From Prochilodus magdalenae (lineage: Eukaryota > Chordata > Actinopteri > Characiformes > Prochilodontidae): 64,000 bases of DNA. The stretch covers positions 36,001 to 100,000 of the forward strand of contig JAMWET010003558.1 of the NCBI GenBank assembly GCA_024036415.1, read 5' to 3'. The notes beneath the pieces are model-generated. The model saw nothing but the letters and a program-made list of their open reading frames with translations. It had not been told where the DNA came from and did no database searches. How positions within the stretch are numbered: position 1 is the stretch's first letter; each line of letters begins with the position of its first letter. Both the position numbers and the translations under genes were made by a program. Of the stretch, positions 1 to 15,228 are shown one piece after another.

Positions 1-1300
1 TTTACCTGCATGTTTATAGATTGTTTAAAGTACAGTTGAAATAGGAGTTAGCCTATTTGCGAAGAGAACACACTGCATTGTAATTGTAAATGGAAGCACA
101 GATTGGGGATCATTTAGTATAGCTTAATATTCATATACAGAAATTTAAATACTAAAAACAGAAATACCATGTTATAAGCAAGTTAGTCAATCAATTTCTA
201 CAAAATGTGGTATGCACTTGTACGTAAAGTCTTTGTCAAAATTGTTTCATACATTAAATTCTATTTACCAGTGTTATGTTAGAAAAAATGTTGATTAAAT
301 AAATAGAATAGAATGGTAGATTAATGCTCCAAGAATTCTGAGCTGCTGCCTACGTTTTACACTCTGGGTGTGTCAGAAATCAAAGTGATTGAGAGCAGTT
401 TCTCCTTGACAAAACGTAAACTGGCCTTAGTGGCCCCCGAACAAAAAAGTAGACCACTTCTTGGTTTGTGTCTGAACCCTAAAAGCTGCTTTAATGATCA
501 TTTTAGTGATCATTTTAGTAATTACATATAGCAGCCAGCTAGTGTTCATGTTATGATTGGTAGATCACAGACATATCGTGTCCGGTATCGAAACACTTAG
601 CCCTAACATTATATCCGTTATAGCTTTGCTAGCTAGCTAACTGCTGGGCCAGGAGATCACACAAGCTCCTATTATGAATTGACCTGGTCATATTTGTGGA
701 CACGGTGGAGAAAGTTCCTGGGTCCCTCATTGTGCGCCATGCCTGCACAGTACAGTTATGGGCTTAATTGCTTGTAGGATCCTGCAACAGGTGGAGGTGC
801 TACACTTAATGTGATAACAGTAATAAATTTACAGTAATGATTCAATAAGCTACTCACTTGGAATCTTGGTAGGGATTCGAAGCAGTGGGAGAGCAGTTAC
901 TTTATTTGAGGAAGATTAACCACAAGGACCTGACATGACAGTCTCTCAACAGAAAAGCATAACAGCGTTCGTTCCCTGCCAGTTCTTTGTGAAAACATCA
1001 CAACACTGTATATAATAGTCCAAGAAAATCATCAAAATTTGCGAAAAGGAGCTTTAAATGCGTGCTGGTGTCTTGTGCTTTAGTAAGAGGTTTTAGTTGA
1101 TTTTGTCCGATGAAGGAAGCACAGAAAGCCCTGTTACAGCTGGCTAGAGGCTACTCCCCACTGATAGGGAAGTGGATTGTAAAACTGCAGCTGTACCTGT
1201 TTTTCACGCAATACCTTATATAGATCGGAATATAAAATCTGACTGGAATAACCATCTGTTCACCGAACTGCCTTTTCTTTTACTGTTTGTGCGTTTGTAG
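1..1300 (+). other. Intronic sequence upstream of first visible ttc27 exon
   Basis: AT-rich non-coding sequence ending in the acceptor TTTGTAG at 1294-1300. I looked for the exon that should precede the [16 protein letters not shown] exon and did not find it, so it lies upstream of the window. No long ORF, tandem array or recognisable transposon is visible. Confidence 0.7.
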
Positions 1301-1403
1301 CTGCTGCCCTGGTGGACACTGAGATACATCGCCTTACATCAGCAGGTCCTGGAAGCAAGATCCCCACAGCTCTACAGCCTGGCAAAGAGCTGCATGGAGA
1401 AAG
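1301..1403 (+). CDS. ttc27: ttc27 exon a (first visible)
   Basis: Encodes 34 codons plus one base, starting [15 protein letters not shown] and ending SLAKSCMEK plus G. The LPWWTLR block followed by a HQ-x-L-E-x-RSP stretch is characteristic of TTC27. The acceptor is TTTGTAG at 1294-1300 and the exon opens in phase 0. The 3' boundary is at AAAG|GCAAGA, a GC donor. No GT donor fits, because the next exon begins with TA as the last two bases of a codon and needs exactly one base, G, to give valine. The intron therefore has phase 1. An overlapping + strand ORF at 1312-1581 is in another frame and is a shadow. Confidence 0.9.
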
Positions 1404-2867
1404 GCAAGAGAACATGCACACAGACATAGACAGACACAAACACATACAGACACAAACACACATGCAGTGCAATACACAAATCAGGAGATCGCTAGTTATG
1501 TATTTGAGATTCAGATATTCAGACGTAGATTGCAGCCTTTGGCAGTCATGGCTCTTGGCTGCAGTTCTAAAATTTTTGTAATTGTCACTTGAATTCTTAG
1601 TGTTCAAATACACAATGTCGTGGTCAGCATGTGAGAGAGAGCATGCGTAGTGGAACTTCAGCATCTCTACATGTACAGCAGGTTCTTAGTGAGGAACAGA
1701 AGGAATTTTCTATTAACTTCTAGGAGTACAAAAAATGCATGAATTTAACTTAAAATTATGCTTACTTCAAAAATAACAGTTTAGTGGGATTTGTTACTTG
1801 GAGAAGAAGCTGTTTACAGTGCTTGAGTCTCAGCCCTGACTCACGCGCTCCACTTCAGCTGACATCCCTTTGTCTGGCGGTCGCCAGCATTCCAACTGTC
1901 CTTTAGGTTCTTCTACAAAGGCCGGGTATAAAGAGAAAGACAGAATGTGAAGGTTTCCACTGTCATTAGCCCAAAACCCTTGCCAAACGTAACTTCCATT
2001 TGCATTTTGTTTGCTTTTCAGTTCCTCTGTTGTCATCACTGCCTGTAAGTGCTCTTAAGAGTATTGGTTAGGCTGTTTTGTACTGAGCAGAGCAACTGTA
2101 GGAGCTCAAAGTCAAACAGTGCTATACAAACTTTTGTATATGAGTGACGAAAGCTTGTAATGCCACATTTGGGCATAATCTGCTGAATCTCTGATGAACT
2201 GAGTTACAATTCTTACATGAATTAAGAAAGATAAAGACGTTAGCACCCAGTGCCGGAAGATAAACTGGCCCTTTTGCATCTCTCTATTACATAGGAGTAC
2301 TGTGGTCTACAGCTGCATCTCCCTCCATGAGAACTTGTGAGCATGTAAGCGAGTGTGCGAGTGGAGAAATGCACTGGCACAGATGAAACGGGTCATGTAG
2401 TTTAACGCAACATCAAACTCTTATCGACATAAGCTAAATAGTTCCATCCTGTATCTCATCTGAAGATATATTGATATACCTAAAAAGCCGATATACCAAC
2501 CAGACCTAAATCAAGCACCTAGACTAAACCATTGTGACTTGTCAGTTTCAGTTCTGCTACACAAGACTTTTAGGTCTGTCTTTTGAGCTGATTCCAGCAA
2601 GGATTTAATTAGTGATGTAGGAAAACGGCAGTGTGTAGTTTCATTCCTCAAAAGACCGGGAACTTGTTTGGTCCCAGGAGGGATTTGTTGCCCAAGTGTT
2701 TCAACCAGTAGTCTTAATTAGATGCTTTGGAATGAGCTTTTAGAGCATCTTGTCCCATCAGACACACTGAGCCATTCAGATTCTTGGTAAAGATGATCAT
2801 CCACTAGGGCTGTGACAATAACCGCATTACAGCATACAGAATGTGGCTGTTTTTTGTTTTTTGTTTA

Positions 2868-2871
<4 letters not shown>

Positions 2872-2915
<44 letters not shown>
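2872..2915. repeat. (TA)n microsatellite
   Basis: About 22 uninterrupted TA units inside intron a/b, with AT-rich flanks on both sides. Confidence 0.97.
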
Positions 2916-2923
<8 letters not shown>

Positions 2924-3283
2924 TAATTTATTTAATCACTCTCTTACTTGCAACTTCAGATGATGGCTGTCACTGATGGCTGTAGATTTTGAATCCGCAC
3001 AGTGCACTACTGTAGCCATACAAACGTCACTCATACATGCAGCTCGAAACCTGCTTTAAGCATCTAATTTATTCAGTAAGAAGAAGCGTACTGTGCATGG
3101 GAGCCAACACTCTGTGCACACTCAACAGAGTCAAACTTCTTTTTATCCTGGTGTGATCACATTCAAGTGTCTGTGTATGCTTTTTTAGCACCTAATTGAT
3201 GCTAATTGATAATTATCTGTTATAATTATCACTTATAGTTCAAGCCAACTGTATGTTGCATTGTTATTTTACCTTCATCATCA

Positions 3284-3957
3284 AAAGAACAGCTGCACCC
3301 AGATGGAAGTGTGGGATTTCAATGCTGTTGGGAAGGAAGATAAAGGTTACCAGGATCAATAACTGATAATACATTTAGACTGATATGATCAATATTTATT
3401 GAGCTACACATGCAGAAGTAGTGTCTGTCAGTATGGCGTTGGGCCGCCATCCATCTCATGCAACCTGAATATTCTCACCCAGTTCCTACAGACTTTGTGG
3501 TGGGGGTGAAGGTGTATTGACACCAGGTCTTCTGGGCGTGTGTGATGCGTGACAACAAACCATTCATCTTGGTGCTGACCACGGTGCCTCCACACACAGA
3601 TTTGTTGGTTGTCTCCACCAAAACAAAAGCGAGACCCATCACTGAAGATGACGGTCTGGCACAACACCATTGCAGTCCTTGGTGACGTTAACAGTGTTAA
3701 GGACAGTCGTCGCAATGTTCTGTGTGCATGTAGTGCGTGCGTGGTGCACCCGTCTGCCAATGGTGCTGCACTAACAGGATAACTCAAACAGCATCACTGC
3801 ATGCTGAAATTCCGTACTTGTGGCTGTTGGGTCAGATACAGCGATAAGACCCGTCCTGGCTTATATCATACAATGTTTCACTATGTCAAATCTTCCCAAC
3901 AAGTTTAATTCCTGTTGGTTGATTCCTTCTGGGTGCAGCTATTTGCAACTGTTCTTA
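3284..3957 (-). mobile_element. Tc1-like DNA transposon remnant, internally deleted (copy 1)
   Basis: The minus-strand reading at 3787-3428 contains VIFSDGSRFCFGGDNQQICVW, which aligns with the block around the first catalytic Asp of Tc1 transposases (usually SDESRF). Here the Glu after the Asp is Gly. The downstream second Asp and Glu blocks are absent, so the copy is internally deleted and cannot encode an active enzyme. An 18-base inverted pair with one mismatch lies at 3291-3308 and 3923-3940 (AGCTGCACCCAGATGGAA on the left) and marks approximate termini. The same family recurs at 27.93, 44.80 and 59.98 kb. Confidence 0.8.
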
Positions 3958-5704
3958 TGGTAAGTTTAATATTATCTGATATATGATATCTGACATATTT
4001 TCCGATATCTATGGGATTGTAGTAACCGTGAAGCTACTGCATAATTCTTTTGTATTGTGAAATCACCTTAAGAAGTAACATCAGTGTCTTCTGAAATATG
4101 AGCATGAGATCCCCTGCAAAGAGTTACAGTCACCATGTTAACACATTTTGTTGGTGTCTGTGGGCTTTTCTTACTTAGACCCATGCTCTAGACTGGTTTG
4201 TCTTTCATGCTCCATCCACTCTCGATAAGAGCTTTTGGGCAGTAATTTGCTGCAGCAACGCCTACATCTAAGCAATCAATAGAGCAGCAGCGCTCTACGG
4301 ATCTGCTGGACTGTTAAATGCAATTCCCAAACAGTGATTCAACTTTTGTGGGACTTTATTTTTCTCTGGAACATGTCGCATGAGTTTTACTTTGTATTAT
4401 ATCTAAAGTAAAATGATCCTTCTGTTCATGTTTGACATTTTAGTGAACAGTGTTTCTTATAAACCTGAATGTCGTCAGAATCCCCCCCGCCCCGTCCCCC
4501 ATGCATATTGTGGATGGTACACTGAAACCAATATGAATGGTATTTTAGATTGTATCATCTTAAATTGAGTATAAAGGGTATTCTTCTATCCTGTGACCCA
4601 TGTTTTCCAGGAACAGGATTCCAACCTAACAAGCCCTAAAGGCTTATTCTTTGTTCTCATCTTTCACTTGCATGTTGTCTTTAGTACGGCAGTGTTCAGA
4701 ACTCGTGTAAAAAGGTAATTATCATGAAATTTTATGGTCTTTTATGCACCGTTTTTCATTTCAGTCCATCTCTGACTTTGAATCAATGAAGCGTTTTATA
4801 AGTAAGTAAATAATAAAAGTGAATTATCCTTTAATCAGCCTTTAAACACAATGAGTTACACGGGTGAGCGGATTTAGAGCCAGGTCTTTCATCACTCTGC
4901 TTAGTAAATGTCAACCTACACCAGAGGTTTACTCGGGGTAATAGAATGGGACCCTACCAAGGCTTAAAAAAGAGCATTGTTGGGAGTAGTGGATGTATAA
5001 GTGTGTAAGTGAGTGCGAATATTGTATACAATTTTTTGAAATTGATGTTGACATTTTCACGGACGGGTAATTTCCAACACATGAATATCAGCTGACTTTA
5101 ATGTCGGCTTAACAGAAAGAATTATATGTGTCTCAGCCTAAAAACCATAGTAGGTTACAGCTACAATAACCTGTAGGTTAACAAAACGAGCTTTAGCTTA
5201 TTGCAGAAAGCAGTGCAGAGGCTGTAAACCTGCGCTATGCCATACCAAATTCATCTTAACCATTTTTCACAGGAAATACGTTTAATTTCACTGGTGTCTC
5301 TGTGGATTTAACACATTACTTGCCATGCTGAAATGGGCTGCTAAAGATGGCTTCCAGTCAGCAAACCTAAAACTAATTATCACTTGTTGCATCTTATCTC
5401 CTATGCTTGGCCCCCTATTACACTCTCGATGATGGCAATTGGTAGGGGATGCAATTGAATGATGGCATATTGCACCAGAAAAGCCAGAAAAGCCTGACCT
5501 TAATTGTGAGCTTTTGCTAAAGTCAGATGTTTGTTTCGCTAACTTCATTTTGTTAACTTGCTCTGTATATTAATATTTTTATTTTTTAACTTGAAGTTTG
5601 AAATCAATTTAATGACTTGTTTTATTCTAAAGCTTTGTGAGAAGAGGATTAACTTAACAAAAGACGACTATTGGAAAAGCTTGATGGCTGCCTCTCTAGT
5701 TGTA

Positions 5705-5731
5705 ACACACACACACACACACACACACACA
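5705..5731. repeat. (AC)n microsatellite
   Basis: Thirteen AC units. It pairs in inverted orientation with the (TG)n array 80 bases downstream, so the two could form a hairpin. Confidence 0.97.
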
Positions 5732-5809
5732 TACCCTTAATATGTGGCTTGCTCCTGAAAGCATGAAGAATGTCATTAGCATAGGCAGCTATATAAATTG
5801 TACACACAC

Positions 5810-5810
<1 letters not shown>

Positions 5811-5846
<36 letters not shown>

Positions 5847-5856
5847 TGTGTGTGTG
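5811..5856. repeat. (TG)n microsatellite
   Basis: TG array with one TTTG interruption, immediately preceded by TACACACACT. It is the inverted partner of the (AC)n array at 5705-5731. Confidence 0.97.
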
Positions 5857-6289
5857 CTAACACGGATTTTAATCTCAAAGCTGCGTGGCCTTCAGAGATT
5901 TTCATTCTAGTCATGGCCACATAGAACATGTGAAGGACACTGCTGTCACATGACTCTCTCTACATAGCCCGTGCCTCCAAGGTCTCATTGCTCATCTTAG
6001 AAGTGTGGAATATTTCTTTGATAATGGCACCGAAAGAAAGGCATTGTGCCATTTGCAGTTTTTCAGATGTTAGAGTAAATAAGAATGTTTGGCATTTCAT
6101 TCGTGTCTTATTTATTCCAAAAGATAATCTTGGGGGCATTCTGTAACTTACACCACGCTGAGTTAATACATCCAAGGGCTTTCATTCTATTAATAAACCA
6201 AACAATACAATTGCACTGTGACTAAAACATACCTAAGAGTGTTTAATACCTCCATGATCGACTTGGACAAGTTTCTGTATGTAGGCCAC

Positions 6290-6510
6290 ATCCGTGTTCT
6301 GCGTTAAGGAATTGGTCAGTTGGGCCACATTTGGTAGGTGCCTTCCCTGGCACAATGCCGTGGAGAATTACCTGTAGACTGGGATTTTAGCCACTGCTGG
6401 TAGACCTGTATGACCGTACGCTTCCATACACCTGCAGATTCAGCTACTTCCTTCACACTATGGTCTTTGGCCACGCCCACATGCTCACTCCTTTTAGCCA
6501 ATCATTAACA
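6290..6510 (-). mobile_element. Possible DNA-transposon fragment with helix-turn-helix
   Basis: The minus-strand reading contains SVKEVAESAGVWKRTVIQVY, which has the spacing of a helix-turn-helix as found at the N-terminus of Tc1-type transposases. It is followed by a QQWLKSQSTGN stretch and an in-frame stop. No catalytic motif and no clear terminal inverted repeats are visible. It could instead be a chance match or another transposase class, so the assignment is weak. Confidence 0.35.
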
Positions 6511-6810
6511 TCTGCTTCGGAGCCATTTACCTCACATGGAGCGAGACATTCACTGCAGCGTAGCACCTCTTCCCAATCTATGAATTCTGTCTTGATGTAA
6601 AATGCCGTAACAGACCTTGTAAAGTTGTGGTATATGAATCTGCAGCATGTGGGAGACTCTCGTGTACTCCTTAGATATATAAACATTATGCATTGTGCAC
6701 CATTTGGAGATGCCATATGCTCCCACTGAATTTATATCCCTGTAAGCATGTGGAACACCTTCCCTCCCCCTCATTTTCTCCTTTTTTGTATCTTTTGTTT
6801 TTTCCTGCAG

Positions 6811-6975
6811 TATGTAAATATGATGACCTTCTAACCAGTGGAACACACAAAAACCTGGGCATACTCTTTTACTTGGAGTGCAGCTATATCTGCTTGACAT
6901 ATTATGAGTACCCCAAGGCTAAAGAACATCTGCAGAAAGCCCGGGAGCTCTCAGGACTCAGCATTAACATGACTG
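6811..6975 (+). CDS. ttc27: ttc27 exon b
   Basis: Encodes CKYDDLLTSGTHKN, then a LFYLECSYICLTYYEY helix, then KAKEHLQKARELSGLSINMT. This matches the TTC27 segment with an LEC-x-Y...YYEY core and a KAR-x-(I/L)-S-x-L motif. It begins with TA, the last two bases of a valine codon split by the GC-AG intron. It ends ACTG|GTAGGT in phase 1, and the split glycine is completed by GT of the next exon. The acceptor TTTCCTGCAG is strong. An alternative donor four bases downstream (TAG|GTAACG) would break the frame. Confidence 0.95.
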
Positions 6976-7117
6976 GTAGGTAACGCAATGTTCGCTTATC
7001 TCATACCCCCCCGGTTGGTATTGGTGGATTGCTCTAGAAACACAAGAATGTAAGGGGGAGGGGACAACCGGGTATTGAATGGAATGGACAGGTTGTCGAT
7101 TGTGTTGTTCCTCACAG

Positions 7118-7260
7118 GTGCGCTGGGGAAGAGAACCCGTTTCCAGGAGAATTTCCTCGCTCAGCTCATCCTTGACGTTAAGAGGAAGGAGGACTCATCC
7201 CTATTGCAATGCGAGGGCAGCCTTTCGCCTGCACCAACTCCCAAAGATCTCTTGCCAAAG
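7118..7260 (+). CDS. ttc27: ttc27 exon c
   Basis: Encodes [20 protein letters not shown], an acidic KRKED linker and a [11 protein letters not shown] segment. [11 protein letters not shown] and QLILDVxRKED are among the most conserved TTC27 strings I recognise. It sits only 142 bases after exon b, the shortest intron in the window. The acceptor is CTCACAG. The donor AAAG|GTACCA is weak at positions +3 to +6. It ends in phase 0. Confidence 0.95.
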
Positions 7261-9192
7261 GTACCAACACTACATTGTTGAATGTTGTGCATTGTGCATT
7301 ATAGCCACCAGGGGGTGACCTTTGCTCTTGGGTTTACTGCAGATGACATTGAAAAGCGGTGAAGGTCATGCTTGCTGGAATTATATCTTCTGCAGATGTC
7401 TCTTTCTCTGTCTTCGTGTGTCTCCTCTCACACCCTAACGCAGTGGGTTGCTTTTATTGCACATTCTTAACCAGTGATCAAGTTCTTTCTATCTGGCCTG
7501 TAATAGAGCTGTCCAGTGACTGCTGTTGTCCATACTGAACACAAGTGGAGGCTCATTGGATAGGCTTATACTGGAAGTCCGTTGTGTGTAAAAAGCTGAA
7601 AAGGTTAGATTTTTGTACAAGCTGTTTTAATGCATGGTCTACGTGTGTCTGTGTGTTGTGGATTGGTCTCAAGGGTTTTAGCTGAAATTATGGCTTCCAT
7701 CTACGTTTGCACGTGTGTGTGTTGTTTTTGAGATCATTAATGAATGAGAAGGAAGAAGATGATTAGCTTGTGGGTCTGAGGGCATCTTGGCCTTGGCACA
7801 CACAAGTCAGACCTCCCATTGTTTTCCTAACTACACCATGCACAGTATAGGTGGCCTCCAACCCTGGGGGCATATTTATAAAATGTTAAATGTGATGCAT
7901 GTATTTGATATTCATGGTGTAATAGAATGCGTTTTTCAGCATTTTAAGTTATGTATGGTCTACCTGGAAGTTATGTGCCTTAAAATAGACACAGATAGAT
8001 GATTTAGTAGTTAGTTACTTGAGGCTTACTACTAGCTGTTGATATTATACTGGGTACTTGCTGTCAACCTCAACTTCAACACAAAGTAAATTAAAGCTGT
8101 TATTTACTATGAAGCATCCAATTTAAAATGTTCAGCTTCAACTGTCAGGAAAATCACAAAGCGTAACTGCTGCTTACAGGCTTTGGCTGTTGTTGTTGTG
8201 TTGCTAATAAAGCTGGAGCTTCAGTCTCTTAGCTTCAGCTAGATACATACAGTGAAATGTGCAGAGCAAACTAACAACTTCGCATGAACTGGTTAAATAT
8301 GTGGGCGCTGAAGTTCCTATTTGCCAGCTTGTTTTGAGTATTATTTGTTCCACATTACTAAAGCGCCACAGTTTGATTCTGGTGCCTGTATGTAGTATGT
8401 AGCAGTTAATTTGAAATTGAATGTCGATTACGAAGCTGGCAGTTTATTAGAAAGGGTATGAAAGTGCTGACCTCACCTTCGATGTCTGGAACTGTAGGTA
8501 GCCTCAATTTTCCGTTCTCATTGTATATAAACTGTTGAGCCGTAAATAATAAGACTGTGCTATCTTGTTTTAGTGGAGTGTCCCCATTTACTATTTAATT
8601 AAGTTTGTCGTGACTAGGAGCTGTTCAACTCGTGTTTGTCTGCCGACTGTCCTTTCGTTGACATGTGCTAGCCTAAAGGAGGATCAGAGCTGTTTTACAG
8701 TCTGTCCATCATACTTCAGAGATGACAAAAGTAATTTCATGCTCTCCCTGTCTTACATGTAATTGTGATTCTCACAAAAACACACGCGCACACACACACA
8801 CATGCACTCCTGCGTCATTCCTAAAAGATAAATGGGTTATTATTATTACATGCCACGCCAGACTGCTTTCGCTCAGCAGATCATAGCATGTGCAGAGAAC
8901 TGCAGAAACACACATGTGGCCCCTGGGAGCACTTTTAGGGGCCCTGAACCTCACACTCTCGAAAGCCGGGAAAGGTGTTTGCTGCTTTACCCTTCTGATA
9001 ATTTCTGCAGATGGGATAGAAGTATGTTTGTGTTTGGGAATAGTTGGCTTGTTTTAATTGTTTGTTTTCGCTCCTCTGTCTCTGGTCTGGGCTGTGAGCT
9101 GGGGTTTTTCATCATTGAGCATTTCTAAATTCTGTTGGGAACGAGGCCGTCTGGGCTCACATTAAATCAGTCTGGACTGCGGTTGTGTAGAC

Positions 9193-9194
<2 letters not shown>

Positions 9195-9261
<67 letters not shown>
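9195..9261. repeat. (GT)n(GA)n compound microsatellite
   Basis: About 26 GT units run directly into about seven GA units. Minus-strand ORFs over it read THTHTH and are artefacts. Confidence 0.97.
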
Positions 9262-10295
9262 GGAGAAAGTGTGGAATAATGCAAAAGTACATTGCCAGTA
9301 AGTGGAAGAGCTTTTAATACTGACAAGTTTGTGTGCGCAGGAGAGTGTTTTTGTTTTTTGTGCGTGTGTGCGCTGCGTATATATATCTTGCGTATGTATA
9401 ACGCTCAACACACACGGTCATATAGTTTTATTTTCTCTAAGCTAACTAATGTGACTCCTATTAATGCATATAGGGCAGTTGTGTCTACAGTGGGGCTTCG
9501 ATGGTCCAGCTAAGCAGATTAATTAAAATCATATTTTAATCAATTTTAAAATCATAATGTATTGTTTTATATTTAATGAGTGCACATTTGTCATTGTCAT
9601 TTGTCATACAGCTCACTCCTTTCAAATATTTCACCTCGCTTAGACTAAATGGGTTGTTGCCAGTTTTGGTTCAAATAAACTTCAAATTACTTTAAATAAA
9701 ACAGTTTACATTAATATTTCCTCATTATTGCTGCTTTTCACAAAGTAGTGAGAGTTTGAATGATTGCTCAGATGTTCACTTTGTTATTTCTGTTCTAAGG
9801 CTTCTACTGTCTTTAGTCTGTATTTAGGATGCCTCTTGCACCCATATACCTAAGGCAGGCTCCACTGCTGATATGTGTCTTTTCAACGCTGTCAGTGATT
9901 CAGACTATGTGTCTGTTTTTATATAAATACTGTGTACATACATTTGTTTACTTTTATTTTGGCTTTTGGGACTATTACATGTCACTCACAGCTATTTAGT
10001 TTTAAAACTAGTTTTATATTCGTCTGTCATTTTAAATATGTAATTTAATAATAAATGTTTGCAGCCAGTACTGTTTAAAGTTCAAACCCCTTTATTTTAG
10101 CTGTATTATGTTCATATAATGGAAGATATTGGTGTCCTTGATATGTTGTAATTTAATCTTTTGGTGTCGGTAGAAGAGAGGAGACCACTCTGAATATGAT
10201 AATAGTTTATTGAGTTCTGTTTCCAGCATGCAGTCCAGTTTTACACAACTGTTTCCTGTCGTTAATATCTCACTGTCATGTTCTGTTTAGAGTGA

Positions 10296-10410
10296 GGCAG
10301 CTCCTCCCAGAGGTTAACAAAAAATCAAAGGAAGATAAGGACATTTCTCAGGGCTCTGTTCTGGGGGGCAGCTCCTCCCAGGGGTTAACAAAAGGTCAAA
10401 GGAAGATAAG
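10296..10410 (+). repeat. Direct repeat, 71-base period, about 1.6 copies
   Basis: The string GGCAGCTCCTCCCAGAGGTT at 10296 returns at 10367 with one substitution (CCCAGGGGTT), followed in both copies by AACAAAA, TCAAAGGAAGATAAG. The first unit is complete at 71 bases and the second stops after about 44 bases. This resembles the tandem repeats found in some fish interspersed elements, but I cannot assign a family. Confidence 0.8.
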
Positions 10411-10456
10411 AAAATGCATGGAATTAATGGGGAGGGGGGTCAGGGGTGTGTTTATT

Positions 10457-10474
10457 AAAAAAAAAAAAAAAAAA
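10457..10474 (+). repeat. Poly(A) run of 18
   Basis: Uninterrupted A18 about 45 bases after the direct repeat. It could be the A-tail of a retroposed element containing that repeat, but no target-site duplication was verified. Confidence 0.9.
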
Positions 10475-10586
10475 GTATTTGTGTTTGTGAATGTGAAATG
10501 AGAACACTAGTGTCATTGTCTTCCAGTGTCGCGTATTATTGTCTTTTCTCCTGTAAACTTGTGCGTTGAGGGTTTTACAGATGTAT

Positions 10587-10611
10587 TGTGTGTGTGTGTG
10601 TGTGTGTGTAG
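10587..10611 (+). promoter_or_regulatory. ttc27: Splice acceptor of ttc27 exon d built on a (TG)n tract
   Basis: The 23 bases before the AG at 10610-10611 are an almost pure TG repeat, so there is no pyrimidine tract adjacent to the acceptor. The nearest pyrimidine-rich stretch is TTGTCTTTTCTCCTG near 10540-10554. Exon d is supported by frame and homology, so this acceptor is probably real. Confidence 0.85.
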
Positions 10612-10724
10612 GACCACCAGCTAAATGATGATACAGTACTAAACAAGATAAACCTAGCAGAGCCGTCTGAACACCAGCTTCCGGACCTCAGTGCAGAGGA
10701 GCAGGCCCTTATCCTGGGACTGTG
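10612..10724 (+). CDS. ttc27: ttc27 exon d
   Basis: Encodes [20 protein letters not shown] then [16 protein letters not shown]. This corresponds to the TTC27 region with LNDDT-x-LN-x-I and PDL-x-AEE-x-x-I-LG. It starts in phase 0 after exon c. It ends CTGTG|GTGAGT, a near-consensus donor in phase 2, and the split cysteine (TG|C) is completed by exon e. This acidic linker precedes the C-terminal TPR array and shows no TPR motif. Confidence 0.95.
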
Positions 10725-14516
<3,792 letters not shown>

Positions 14517-14703
14517 TGAGTGCGTGTGTGCATGCTGTGTATTCTGTGCGGTGCTGTGTTCTTGTCTCTGCTGTGCTGTGCAGCCTTGGCTCTGGTCTTG
14601 CGTCTCAATGTTTCCATAGAGGGCTGTAAATGAAAGAACGCTGAGTCGTGCTTTGGCCATGCATGTTAGCATGGTCAATTCCAGGCAGTATATCTCCCTC
14701 CCT

Positions 14704-14740
14704 TGTGTGTGTCTGTGTGTGTGTGTCTGTGTGTGTGTGT
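14704..14740. repeat. Interrupted (TG)n microsatellite
   Basis: TG units interrupted twice by TCTG. Confidence 0.95.
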
Positions 14741-15228
14741 AAACTTATCAAGTTTTTGTGTGCAAGAATGTTTGTTCATCTGTCTGTCAGATGGATTGTC
14801 AGACCAGGCCCAAGAAAGAAAATCTATATTTCATCCTGTGTCCATCACATTAGCTCTTTCTTTTATTAAAAATTAAAGCTAACGTGTTATTATAAAGATG
14901 GGGACAATCGATAGTGTTTAATGGCAAACGGTGGCAAACCCAAATGCCATCATTAAACTGGAGTGATTATGCTTATTAGTCCTGGAATATTAATCCATTT
15001 CACTCATTTGTGGTGTTCATTGTAACCATTTACTGCAGTTATTTGAGTTGATCAGTTACAAAACACATTTGGTTAAAAAACAAATACGTTTACAAACTGA
15101 ATAAGAACAAACATCTGTGATTTGTTAATTCTCTCCAGATTTTATTTAACTGTCTGACATAAAGATTTCAATGTTGTCACTAACTTGATTGTATTTTGTA
15201 AAATTTGATTTACAATTTCACGACTTTA

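Larger units (their letters stand above)
1404..6810 (+). other. ttc27 intron a/b, 5.4 kb, GC-AG type
   Basis: Starts GCAAGA and ends TTTCCTGCAG with a long pyrimidine tract. It contains a (TA)n array at 2872-2915, a Tc1-like remnant at about 3284-3957, paired (AC)n and (TG)n arrays at 5705-5856, and a possible helix-turn-helix transposon fragment near 6290-6510. The rest is unassigned AT-rich sequence. Confidence 0.85.
7261..10611 (+). other. ttc27 intron c/d, 3.4 kb
   Basis: Contains a (GT)n-(GA)n compound microsatellite at 9195-9261, a 71-base direct repeat at 10296-10410, an 18-A run at 10457-10474, and a (TG)n run that ends at the acceptor. Nothing else is recognisable. Confidence 0.85.

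Noticed and set aside
6976..6980. Alternative donor TAG|GTAACG for exon b
   Set aside because: It would add four bases and break the frame with exon c.
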